Of a stretch of 64,000 bases of DNA, positions 56,544 to 64,000 are shown in pieces. Position 1 is the first letter of the stretch. The number at the start of each line of letters is the position of its first letter. The notes below the pieces were generated by a model. That model had not been told where the DNA came from. It searched no databases and was given only the letters and a program-made list of their open reading frames with translations. The position numbers were made by a program, and so were the translations under genes. Source of the DNA: Streptococcus pseudopneumoniae (lineage in GTDB: Bacteria > Bacillota > Bacilli > Lactobacillales > Streptococcaceae); NCBI RefSeq assembly GCF_001070715.1, contig NZ_JVRR01000126.1, positions 24,497 to 88,496 of the forward strand. Reading direction: 5' to 3'.

Positions 56544-59375
56544 ATGCAAGATAAAATTGTCATTCATGGGGCGCGTGCCCATAATTTGAAAAATATTGAT
56601 GTGGAGATCCCACGAGACAAGTTGGTTGTAGTGACTGGTTTGTCAGGTTCAGGGAAATCCAGTCTGGCCTTTGATACCCTCTATGCGGAGGGACAACGTC
56701 GCTATGTGGAGAGTTTGTCAGCCTATGCTCGTCAGTTTTTGGGCAATATGGAGAAGCCTGATGTAGATGCCATTGATGGTCTGAGCCCAGCTATTTCCAT
56801 TGACCAGAAAACGACTAGCAAAAACCCTCGCTCGACGGTGGGAACCACGACTGAAATCAATGACTATCTGCGTCTCCTCTACGCGCGTGTGGGGACTCCC
56901 TACTGTATCAACGGGCATGGGGCTATCAAGGCTTCTTCTGTGGAGCAAATCGTGGATAAGGTTTTAGAATTGCCTGAACGCCAGCGCTTGCAGATTTTGG
57001 CCCCGGTCATCCGCAAGAAAAAAGGCCAACATAAGAGTGTTGTTGAGAAGATTCAGAAAGACGGTTATGTTCGTGTCCGTGTGGATGGGGAAGTCTATGA
57101 TGTGACCGAATTGCCAGAGTTATCTAAGAGCAAGCAACACAATATTGATGTCGTAGTTGACCGTATTGTCATCAAGGAGGGTATCCGTAGTCGTCTCTTT
57201 GATTCCATTGAGGCTGCCCTTCGTATCGCAGAAGGTTACGTCATTATCGACACTATGGACGACTCTGAGTTACTGTTCTCTGAGCATTATGCCTGCCCAG
57301 TTTGTGGATTTACTGTCCCAGAGTTAGAGCCGCGTCTCTTCTCTTTCAATGCTCCCTTTGGCTCTTGTAGTGAGTGTGACGGCTTGGGCATCAAGCTGGA
57401 AGTGGATACTGATTTGGTAGTGCCAGATGCCAGCAAAACCTTACGTGAGGGGGCGCTAGCACCTTGGAATCCTATCTCATCCAACTACTATCCAAATATG
57501 CTAGAGCAGGCTATGACAGCCTTTGGAGTGGACATGGATACTCCTTTTGAGGACTTGTCAGAAGCAGATAAGGATTTGATTCTTTACGGTTCAGATGGCA
57601 AGGAATTCCATTTCCACTATGAGAATGAATTTGGTGGCGTGCGCGATATCGATATTCCTTTTGAGGGAGTTATCAATAATATCAAGCGTCGCTATCACGA
57701 GACAAACAGTGATTACACCCGCACCCAGATGCGCCTCTACATGAATGAGCTGACCTGCGGAACCTGTCACGGTTACCGTCTCAATGATCAGGCCTTGTCT
57801 GTCCGTGTGGGTGGCGAGCAAGGGCCACATATCGGAGAAATTTCAGACCTGTCTATCGCAGACCACTTAGACTTGGTGAGCCAGTTAACCTTGTCTGAAA
57901 ATGAAGCCATCATCGCTCGTCCCATTCTCAAGGAAATCAAGGATCGTTTGACCTTCCTTAATAACGTGGGTCTTAATTATCTGACTCTGTCACGTTCAGC
58001 AGGAACCCTTTCGGGTGGGGAGAGTCAGCGTATTCGCTTGGCGACCCAGATTGGTTCCAACTTATCAGGTGTCCTTTATATCCTGGATGAGCCGTCAATC
58101 GGTCTCCACCAGAGGGACAATGACCGCCTGATTGCCAGTCTCAAAAAGATGCGTGATTTGGGCAATACTCTCATCGTGGTGGAACACGATGAAGATACCA
58201 TGCGTGAGGCGGATTATCTGATTGACGTTGGTCCTGGTGCCGGTGTTTTTGGTGGGGAAATTGTTGCGGCAGGTACGCCCAAGCAGGTGGCTCGTAACAG
58301 TAAGTCTATCACAGGCCAGTACTTGTCAGGCAAACGTGCCATTCCAGTACCAGACGAGCGCCGTGTGGGAAATGGTCGTTTTATTGAAGTGACAGGAGCG
58401 CGTGAGAACAATTTGCAAAATGTTACTGCTCGCTTCCCACTAGGAAAATTTATCGCAGTGACAGGTGTGTCAGGTTCAGGGAAATCAACCTTGATCAACA
58501 GCATCCTCAAAAAAGCCATTGCCCAAAAACTCAACCGCAATTCAGACAAACCTGGTAAGTTTAAGACTATTACAGGGATTGAGCATGTAGACCGCTTGAT
58601 TGACATTGACCAGAGCCCTATCGGACGGACGCCGAGGTCCAACCCAGCTACCTATACAGGAGTTTTTGACGATATACGTGACCTCTTTGCCCAGACAAAT
58701 GAAGCTAAGATTCGAGGCTACAAGAAGGGTCGTTTCAGTTTCAACGTCAAGGGTGGTCGCTGTGAAGCCTGCTCAGGTGACGGGATTATCAAGATTGAGA
58801 TGCACTTCTTGCCAGATGTTTATGTAGCTTGTGAAGTCTGCCACGGAACCCGCTACAACAGTGAAACCCTAGAAGTTCACTACAAGGAAAAGAATATCTC
58901 GCAGGTCTTGGATATGACCGTCAACGATGCGGTAGAATTTTTCCAACACATTCCGAAAATTCAGCGTAAACTTCAGACTATCAAGGATGTAGGGCTAGGC
59001 TATGTGACGCTAGGTCAACCAGCTACCACCCTTTCTGGGGGAGAAGCCCAGCGTATGAAGTTGGCTAGCGAACTTCACAAACGATCGACAGGAAAATCTT
59101 TCTACATTTTGGATGAGCCGACGACAGGGCTTCATACTGAGGATATCGCTCGCTTGCTTAAAGTCTTGGCTCGCTTTGTTGACGATGGCAATACAGTCCT
59201 TGTTATCGAGCACAATTTAGACGTTATCAAGACGGCAGACCATATTATTGACTTGGGACCTGAGGGCGGTGTCGGTGGTGGAACCATCATCGCAACAGGA
59301 ACTCCAGAAGAAGTAGCGGCCAATGAAGCCAGCTACACAGGACATTATTTGAAAGGAAAGTTACATCATGAATAA
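56544..59375 (+). CDS. uvrA: Excinuclease ABC subunit A
   Basis: A 943-residue damage-recognition ATPase of nucleotide excision repair. Two ABC modules with Walker A sites (GLSGSGKSS near residue 32, GVSGSGKST near 640), signatures LSGGESQR and LSGGEAQR, and two zinc modules (CPVCGF with [14 protein letters not shown] with CEVCHG). ATG 56544 gives the standard [18 protein letters not shown] start; eleven upstream codons are not conserved in the family. Overlaps the next gene by 8 bases. Confidence 0.97.
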   Translation: MQDKIVIHGARAHNLKNIDVEIPRDKLVVVTGLSGSGKSSLAFDTLYAEGQRRYVESLSAYARQFLGNMEKPDVDAIDGLSPAISIDQKTTSKNPRSTVGTTTEINDYLRLLYARVGTPYCINGHGAIKASSVEQIVDKVLELPERQRLQILAPVIRKKKGQHKSVVEKIQKDGYVRVRVDGEVYDVTELPELSKSKQHNIDVVVDRIVIKEGIRSRLFDSIEAALRIAEGYVIIDTMDDSELLFSEHYACPVCGFTVPELEPRLFSFNAPFGSCSECDGLGIKLEVDTDLVVPDASKTLREGALAPWNPISSNYYPNMLEQAMTAFGVDMDTPFEDLSEADKDLILYGSDGKEFHFHYENEFGGVRDIDIPFEGVINNIKRRYHETNSDYTRTQMRLYMNELTCGTCHGYRLNDQALSVRVGGEQGPHIGEISDLSIADHLDLVSQLTLSENEAIIARPILKEIKDRLTFLNNVGLNYLTLSRSAGTLSGGESQRIRLATQIGSNLSGVLYILDEPSIGLHQRDNDRLIASLKKMRDLGNTLIVVEHDEDTMREADYLIDVGPGAGVFGGEIVAAGTPKQVARNSKSITGQYLSGKRAIPVPDERRVGNGRFIEVTGARENNLQNVTARFPLGKFIAVTGVSGSGKSTLINSILKKAIAQKLNRNSDKPGKFKTITGIEHVDRLIDIDQSPIGRTPRSNPATYTGVFDDIRDLFAQTNEAKIRGYKKGRFSFNVKGGRCEACSGDGIIKIEMHFLPDVYVACEVCHGTRYNSETLEVHYKEKNISQVLDMTVNDAVEFFQHIPKIQRKLQTIKDVGLGYVTLGQPATTLSGGEAQRMKLASELHKRSTGKSFYILDEPTTGLHTEDIARLLKVLARFVDDGNTVLVIEHNLDVIKTADHIIDLGPEGGVGGGTIIATGTPEEVAANEASYTGHYLKGKLHHE

Positions 59376-60429
59376 ACGTGTACAAGCATTTCTAGCTAAA
59401 ATGCAAGAAAAAGAACTAGATGGCATCATCATCAATAACCTTAAAAACGTCTATTACCTGACTGGTTTTTGGGGCTCAAACGGAACAGTCTTCATCAGCC
59501 GTGACCGTCAGGTCTTGGTGACAGACTCTCGCTATATCATTGCAGCCAAGCAAGAAACCAGTGGTTTTGAGATTGTGGCTGATCGTGATGAATTGGCTGT
59601 CATTGCAGGAATTGTTAAGGACATGGGCTTGTCTCGAATCGGTTTTGAAGATGAGATTTCAGTGTCTTATTATCACCGTATGCAGGCAACCTTTGAGGGA
59701 ATTGACTTGCTTCCACAGTCTCAGTTTGTTGAAGGTCTTCGAATGATTAAGGATGAAGCGGAGATTGCAGCTATTCGCAAGGCTTGTTCTATCTCAGACC
59801 AAGCTTTCCGCGATGCGCTTGACTTTATTAAGCCAGGAAAGACTGAAATTGAGATTGCCAACTTCCTTGACTTCCGCATGCGTGAGTTGGGAGCATCTGG
59901 CTTGTCTTTTGACACTATCTTAGCTAGCGGTATCAACTCTTCTAAACCCCATGCCCATCCTATGCATAAACCGGTGGAGCTGGGAGAAGCTATTACCATG
60001 GACTTTGGATGCCTCTATGACCACTATGTCAGCGATATGACACGGACTATCTATCTGGGGCATGTCAGCGACGAGCAAGCAGAGATTTACAATACGGTTT
60101 TGAAAGCCAACCAAGCCTTGATTGACCAGGCTAAGGCTGGCTTAGGTTTCCGTGACTTTGACAAAATTCCTCGCGATATTATCATTGAGGCAGGTTATGG
60201 CGACTACTTTACCCACGGTATCGGACACGGTATTGGACTGGATATCCATGAAGAGCCTTACTTTAGCCAAACTTCTACAGAAACTATTAAGGCAGGTATG
60301 GCCTTGACCGATGAACCAGGTATCTATATCGAAGGCAAATATGGCGTTCGTATCGAGGATGATATCCTGATTACAGAGACCGGTTGTGAATTATTGACCC
60401 TAGCTCCAAAAGAGTTGATAGTTATTTAA
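59368..60429 (+). CDS. pepP: M24 family Xaa-Pro peptidase
   Basis: A 353-residue metallopeptidase of the pita-bread fold. The N-terminal domain is creatinase-like (about 1-125); the catalytic part shows the metal ligands [19 protein letters not shown] (two Asp), the [13 protein letters not shown]is and the later [13 protein letters not shown]lu and RIEDD Glu. It removes residues before proline. Its start overlaps uvrA by 8 bases. Confidence 0.92.
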   Translation: MNKRVQAFLAKMQEKELDGIIINNLKNVYYLTGFWGSNGTVFISRDRQVLVTDSRYIIAAKQETSGFEIVADRDELAVIAGIVKDMGLSRIGFEDEISVSYYHRMQATFEGIDLLPQSQFVEGLRMIKDEAEIAAIRKACSISDQAFRDALDFIKPGKTEIEIANFLDFRMRELGASGLSFDTILASGINSSKPHAHPMHKPVELGEAITMDFGCLYDHYVSDMTRTIYLGHVSDEQAEIYNTVLKANQALIDQAKAGLGFRDFDKIPRDIIIEAGYGDYFTHGIGHGIGLDIHEEPYFSQTSTETIKAGMALTDEPGIYIEGKYGVRIEDDILITETGCELLTLAPKELIVI

Positions 60430-60489
60430 GAGTTAAACAACTCAAATGATTGACTTTTAAATTTTAAAGGTTTATACTGAAAAATGAAA

Positions 60490-60625
60490 ACGGTAGGTGA
60501 GGCTACCATAGGGATACGGATGACTACCGCAAAGCAGTGGAGACACTACTCGTTGGTCAACAGTCCTGGTCGCGAAGGCCAAGACTAAGCTCATTACATT
60601 GCCCTATGGAGTTAAAGCTTGAACG
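60490..60625 (+). ncRNA. M-box (ykoK) magnesium riboswitch
   Basis: Conserved M-box segments are visible in order: TAGGTGAGGCTACC (60494-60507), GGTCAACAG (60555-60563) and GTTAAAGCTTGAACG (60611-60625). A closing helix pairs CCATAGGG (60506-60513) with CCCTATGG (60602-60609). In family members Mg2+ binding compacts the RNA and favours a downstream terminator, here at 60648-60672. It precedes mgtA, the expected target. Confidence 0.87.
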
Positions 60626-60647
60626 AAAAACAGATAATTAGTTTTTT

Positions 60648-60675
60648 AATCCTGCCATTTTATGGTGGGATTTTC
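60648..60675 (+). terminator. Riboswitch-controlled terminator
   Basis: An 11-bp stem with two G-T wobbles (60648-60658 with 60662-60672), a 3-base loop, and a T-rich end. It lies between the M-box and the mgtA leader frame, so high Mg2+ would stop transcription here. Confidence 0.8.
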
Positions 60676-60706
60676 TACTGTTTAAATCAAAGAAAGGAGA
60701 TAAACG

Positions 60707-60778
60707 ATGCAAATTGACGATCATCCGGAACCGCACATACACAGCCAATCGCTGATTTGTGTCGTTCTGTCCTTATAA
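60707..60778 (+). CDS. Putative Mg2+-sensing leader peptide upstream of mgtA, 23 aa
   Basis: An AAAGGAGA ribosome-binding site (60693-60700) lies 6 bases before ATG 60707, ideal spacing. The 23-codon frame starts MQIDDHPEPHIHSQ and ends CVVLSL. Residues 4-9 are DDHPEP: runs of Asp, Glu and Pro early in a nascent chain destabilise ribosomes at low Mg2+ and are the key to the Salmonella MgtL leader peptide. Codons 10-15 form one arm of a hairpin (60736-60750 with 60782-60799) that competes with another beside the mgtA ribosome-binding site. The frame is not a known family; the role is inferred. Confidence 0.6.
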   Translation: MQIDDHPEPHIHSQSLICVVLSL

Positions 60779-60817
60779 AGTGATTGGTCTCTGTGTATGA
60801 AACACATCATTCATACA
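60736..60817 (+). promoter_or_regulatory. Two mutually exclusive hairpins before mgtA
   Basis: Hairpin A: CATACACAG plus CCAATC (60736-60750) with GATTGG (60782-60787) and CTGTGTATG (60791-60799), with a 3-base bulge. Hairpin B: TGTATGAA (60794-60801) with TTCATACA (60810-60817), perfect 8-bp stem ending 3 bases before the mgtA ribosome-binding site (AGGAGA, 60821-60826). They share bases 60794-60799, so only one can form. Translating the leader frame would open A and permit B. Confidence 0.6.
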
Positions 60818-60831
60818 GATAGGAGAAACCA

Positions 60832-63492
60832 ATGAAAACTACAAAAGAAAGATTAGCAACAGCTATTCATACATCTTTAAACGAAACTCTATCTTTTTAT
60901 AAGACAAGTCTAACAGGATTGACTGAGGAGCAGGTGGAGAAAAATCGTGACCTATATGGTGAAAATACCATCACAAAGGGTCAAGAAGACAGTATCCTCA
61001 AAAAGATTTACGAATCCATTATCAATCCTTTTACGATCATCTTACTGGTCATCGCCGTGATTTCCTTGGTGACCAATGTCTGGTTGGCAAAACCAGGTCA
61101 AGAGGATCCGACGACTTCTATTATCATCGTTGTCCTAGTCCTCATTTCTGGTGGCATACGCTTTGTCCAAGAACTCCGTAGTGATAAGGCTGCGACCAAT
61201 CTATCAAAAATGATTGTCAACACAGCGACTGTCATTCGTCAAGGAGAAATCCAAGAAGTACCTATCGATGACTTGGTAGTGGGTGACGTGGTTAAATTAA
61301 GCGCTGGAGACATGATTCCAGCAGATCTTCTTTTATTTGAGTCGCGCGATTTCTTTGTACAACAGTCGGGCTTGACAGGTGAAAGTGAATCGGTTGAAAA
61401 ATTGGCCTTGACCAAGGCAACAGTTCAACAATCTGATAGTCTGCTAGAAGCAGAAGCGCTCGCTTTTATGGGCACCAATGTCTTGTCTGGTAGTGCCAAG
61501 GCCGTGGTTTTAGCAGTTGGTGATGATACCATGATGGGGGCCATTGAGCAGACTTTGAACACCTATGATGAGCCTACTTCGTTTGAACGGGAGATGAATA
61601 GTATTTCGTGGCTCTTGATTCGTTTGATGATGGTTATGGTGCCCATCGTTTTCTTGTCCAATGGTTTAACAGATGGTGACTGGCTGGAAGCTGGCGTATT
61701 TGCTTTGAGTGTTGGTGTTGGATTGACACCTGAGATGCTTCCTATGATTATCACGGCCAGTCTAGCAAAAGGCTCCATCATTATGGTCAAGGAAAAAGTG
61801 GTTATCAAGAAACTCAATGCCATACAGGACTTAGGGGCGATTGATATTTTGTGTACAGATAAGACAGGAACTCTAACCCAAGACGAAATTGTCCTTGAAT
61901 ATCCCTTGGACATCCACGGACGCTTGGATTTGACCGTCTTGAGACGAGCTTATCTCAATTCTTATTTTCAAACGGGCTTGAAAAATTTGATGGACAGAGC
62001 CATCATCAAACGGACTGAAAAGGAAGCAAAAGAACACGCCCTCTTGCAAAATCTGGCTCAAACTTTTCAAAAAATAGATGAGCTTCCCTTTGATTTTGAA
62101 CGTAGACGGATGAGTGTTATCGTTAAGGATGAACACGAAGTTGTTAGTTTGGTAACCAAGGGTGCCCTAGAGGAAATGTTGACGATTTCCAGTTATGCGG
62201 AATACCAAGGAGTGATTACTCCCTTGACAGATGCTATTAGAGAAGAAATTTTAGCAGAAGTCAGACAACTAAATCAACAAGGTTTGCGTGTCTTGGGAGT
62301 GGCCTATAAGTCAGGTTTGAGGGAAGGTCATGCCTATACAGTTGATGACGAAGGGGATATGATTCTAACTGGTTATTTAGCCTTCCTAGATCCTCCTAAA
62401 CCATCTGCAGCACCAGCAATTAAGGCTCTGTTAGAACATGGAGTTCAAACAAAGATTTTGACGGGAGACAACGAAAAAGTTACTCAAGCAGTCTGTGAAA
62501 AGGTTGGTTTGGATATCAATCAGATGCTGTTAGGATCTGAAATTGATCAGATGAGTGATCAAGAATTGGCCCAAGCCGTAGAGGAGGTAACCGTCTTCGC
62601 CAAACTTTCACCTGACCAAAAAGCGAGGATTATTTTGCAATTTAAGGCTAATGGTCATGCTGTCGGCTATATGGGAGATGGGATCAATGACGCTCCTTCT
62701 ATGAAAGTTGCAGATGTGGGGATTTCTGTTGATACAGCAGTAGATATTGCCAAAGAAACAGCTGATGTTATCCTACTTGATAAGGAACTCATGGTGCTTG
62801 AAAAAGGACTTGTTGAAGGGCGTAAGGTCTATGCCAATATGACTAAATATATCAAAATGACAGTGAGTTCTAATTTTGGAAATATCTTATCCCTATTGGT
62901 CTCTGGAATCTTTTTGCCATTTTTACCAATGGCACCAGTCCATTTGATTATCCTAAATCTAGTCTATGATTTGTCTTGTATTGCCTTGCCTTTTGACAAG
63001 GTGGATAAAGATTTTTTGAGAAATCCGCATACCTGGGAAGCCAAGTCCATCACACGTTTCATGATTTGGATGGGGCCTATCTCTTCTGCCTTTGATATTT
63101 TGACCTTTATTTTGCTCTATTTTATCATTGTACCCATGACGACAGGTCAAGCCTATGTCCATGGAGCGGAGTCTGCCGTAGGATTTATTGTCTTGTTTCA
63201 GACAGGTTGGTTTATCGAGTCCATGTGGTCACAGACCATGGTTATCCATATGCTGCGTTCAGCCAAAATTCCCTTTTTACAAAGTCGTCCAGCTTGGCTA
63301 GTCCTTGTGACAACCTTATTGGCTGCAGCCTTTGTGACCTTCCTTCCCTACAGTCCACTAGCTAGCCTTCTCCATCTAACTCCTTTAAAATCGATTTATT
63401 TCATCTTTTTACTTTTCATCATTATTTTGTATATGATTAGCGTGACAATTGTGAAAAAAATCTATATCAAGAAATATAAAGAATGGCTGTAA
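60832..63492 (+). CDS. mgtA: P-type Mg2+-transporting ATPase MgtA
   Basis: An 886-residue P3B-type ATPase: actuator motif LTGESE near residue 181, phosphorylation site Asp343 in DKTGTLT, nucleotide-binding domain, MGDGINDAPS near residue 617, and ten helices with the MgtA-typical C-terminus. It imports Mg2+ at low external concentration. Preceded by an M-box riboswitch, a terminator and a possible leader peptide, so it is tightly controlled by Mg2+. A Ca2+-type P-ATPase is a less likely alternative. Confidence 0.92.
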   Translation: MKTTKERLATAIHTSLNETLSFYKTSLTGLTEEQVEKNRDLYGENTITKGQEDSILKKIYESIINPFTIILLVIAVISLVTNVWLAKPGQEDPTTSIIIVVLVLISGGIRFVQELRSDKAATNLSKMIVNTATVIRQGEIQEVPIDDLVVGDVVKLSAGDMIPADLLLFESRDFFVQQSGLTGESESVEKLALTKATVQQSDSLLEAEALAFMGTNVLSGSAKAVVLAVGDDTMMGAIEQTLNTYDEPTSFEREMNSISWLLIRLMMVMVPIVFLSNGLTDGDWLEAGVFALSVGVGLTPEMLPMIITASLAKGSIIMVKEKVVIKKLNAIQDLGAIDILCTDKTGTLTQDEIVLEYPLDIHGRLDLTVLRRAYLNSYFQTGLKNLMDRAIIKRTEKEAKEHALLQNLAQTFQKIDELPFDFERRRMSVIVKDEHEVVSLVTKGALEEMLTISSYAEYQGVITPLTDAIREEILAEVRQLNQQGLRVLGVAYKSGLREGHAYTVDDEGDMILTGYLAFLDPPKPSAAPAIKALLEHGVQTKILTGDNEKVTQAVCEKVGLDINQMLLGSEIDQMSDQELAQAVEEVTVFAKLSPDQKARIILQFKANGHAVGYMGDGINDAPSMKVADVGISVDTAVDIAKETADVILLDKELMVLEKGLVEGRKVYANMTKYIKMTVSSNFGNILSLLVSGIFLPFLPMAPVHLIILNLVYDLSCIALPFDKVDKDFLRNPHTWEAKSITRFMIWMGPISSAFDILTFILLYFIIVPMTTGQAYVHGAESAVGFIVLFQTGWFIESMWSQTMVIHMLRSAKIPFLQSRPAWLVLVTTLLAAAFVTFLPYSPLASLLHLTPLKSIYFIFLLFIIILYMISVTIVKKIYIKKYKEWL

Positions 63493-63577
63493 ATTTCATT
63501 TTGTCAAGAAAAAAGTACGAAAATGACGAAAAAAGTCAAAAAAATTTAAAAATAGGTCGCAAGTCGGATGTTTTTTA

Positions 63578-63586
63578 TGGTATAAT
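63578..63586 (+). promoter_or_regulatory. Extended -10 promoter of spx
   Basis: TGGTATAAT at 63578-63586, 42 bases before the spx start codon. Confidence 0.65.
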
Positions 63587-63627
63587 AGACTAAACTGATA
63601 GTAACATGTAGCGAAAGGGGTAGGTAC

Positions 63628-64000
63628 ATGATTAAAATTTATACAGTCTCAAGTTGTACTAGCTGTAAAAAAGCAAAAACCTGGCTCAATGCCCACCAGT
63701 TAAGTTATAAAGAACAAAACCTTGGTAAAGAAGGAATTACGAGAGAAGAATTACTGGATATTCTAACCAAAACAGATAACGGAATAGCCAGCATTGTTTC
63801 ATCTAAAAATCGCTATGCCAAAGCCCTTGGAGTGGATATTGAAGATTTGAGCGTCAATGAAGTCCTCAATCTGATTATGGAAACACCGAGAATTTTAAAG
63901 AGCCCAATCCTTGTAGATGAAAAACGCCTGCAAGTTGGCTATAAGGAAGATGATATTCGTGCCTTCCTACCACGCTCTGTCCGTAATGTAGAAAATGCAG
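63628..64000 (+). CDS. spx: Spx/ArsC-family transcriptional regulator, 3' end outside window
   Basis: The first 124 codons of a protein that is normally about 132 residues. CTSC at residues 10-13 is the redox-sensing CxxC switch; LGKEGITREELLDIL and the stretch TPRILKSPILVDEKRLQVGY are typical of Spx, which binds the RNA polymerase alpha C-terminal domain in thiol stress. Streptococci carry two spx genes; which this is cannot be settled here. Confidence 0.92.
   Translation, partial: MIKIYTVSSCTSCKKAKTWLNAHQLSYKEQNLGKEGITREELLDILTKTDNGIASIVSSKNRYAKALGVDIEDLSVNEVLNLIMETPRILKSPILVDEKRLQVGYKEDDIRAFLPRSVRNVENA

Overview
The window is chromosomal DNA from a Gram-positive, low-GC mitis-group Streptococcus. 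It is almost certainly S. pneumoniae or a very close relative such as S. mitis or S. pseudopneumoniae. Evidence for this is the presence of three BOX interspersed repeats, the pneumococcal order argG-argH, mnmA-nudix-mnmG, rnjA-rpoY, tsaB-rimI-tsaD, the Rgg144/SHP/VP1 signalling locus, metQ-M20-metN-metP, the TCS07-like two-component system, mutL(hexB), ruvA-tag, corA-uvrA, and strong extended -10 promoters.

Layout. 1-3.3 kb: the end of a LysM surface protein, then an Rgg-type regulator divergent from an AT-rich ABC transporter. 3.3-7.4 kb: a cassette of small membrane proteins plus a bacteriocin-associated (lactococcin 972-type) membrane protein and ABC ATPase, behind a consensus promoter carrying a perfect CcpA (cre) site; no bacteriocin precursor is visible. 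7.5-11 kb: an amino-acid-binding lipoprotein with argG and argH. 11.1-20.1 kb: housekeeping genes for tRNA modification (mnmA, mnmG, tsaB, tsaD), RNA decay (rnjA) and an RNA polymerase subunit (rpoY). 20.2-23.7 kb: a quorum-sensing locus made of rgg, a convergent small hydrophobic peptide (found on the minus strand under the end of rgg), a double-glycine peptide, a CPBP protease and an MFS transporter. 23.8-30.2 kb: azlCD, an amino-acid-binding lipoprotein and the methionine ABC system with a perfect MET box. 30.3-38.5 kb: membrane proteins, a YesMN-like two-component system, nrdI, an Nramp-related transporter and a LytTR/DUF3021 pair. 38.6-40.6 kb: mutL.

40.7-51.8 kb is the most unusual region. 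It is an AT-rich island between mutL and ruvA, where I remember the riboflavin genes lying in reference pneumococci. It encodes a complete apparatus for sulfated glycans: a secreted LamG-glycoside hydrolase, a mannose-family PTS (EIIA, B, C, D), a cytoplasmic Cys-type sulfatase, a TauE/SafE anion exporter, a DeoR regulator, and two unrelated sulfatase-activating enzymes. One is an oxygen-independent radical-SAM anSME; the other is a formylglycine-generating-enzyme-like protein with both catalytic cysteines. The likely logic is that the hydrolase releases a sulfated sugar outside, the PTS imports and phosphorylates it, the sulfatase removes sulfate inside, and the exporter disposes of the anion. 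The sulfatase could be activated with or without oxygen. The operon has a consensus promoter, a perfect cre site at the transcription start and a run of helically spaced putative DeoR sites.

52-64 kb: ruvA-tag, a SemiSWEET, an MccF-like S66 peptidase, DUF1129-corA, uvrA, an M24 peptidase, mgtA and the start of spx. The mgtA leader holds an M-box riboswitch with terminator, followed by a well-placed 23-codon reading frame rich in Asp, Glu and Pro, and two mutually exclusive hairpins. This resembles in principle the enterobacterial mgtL device and seems worth testing.
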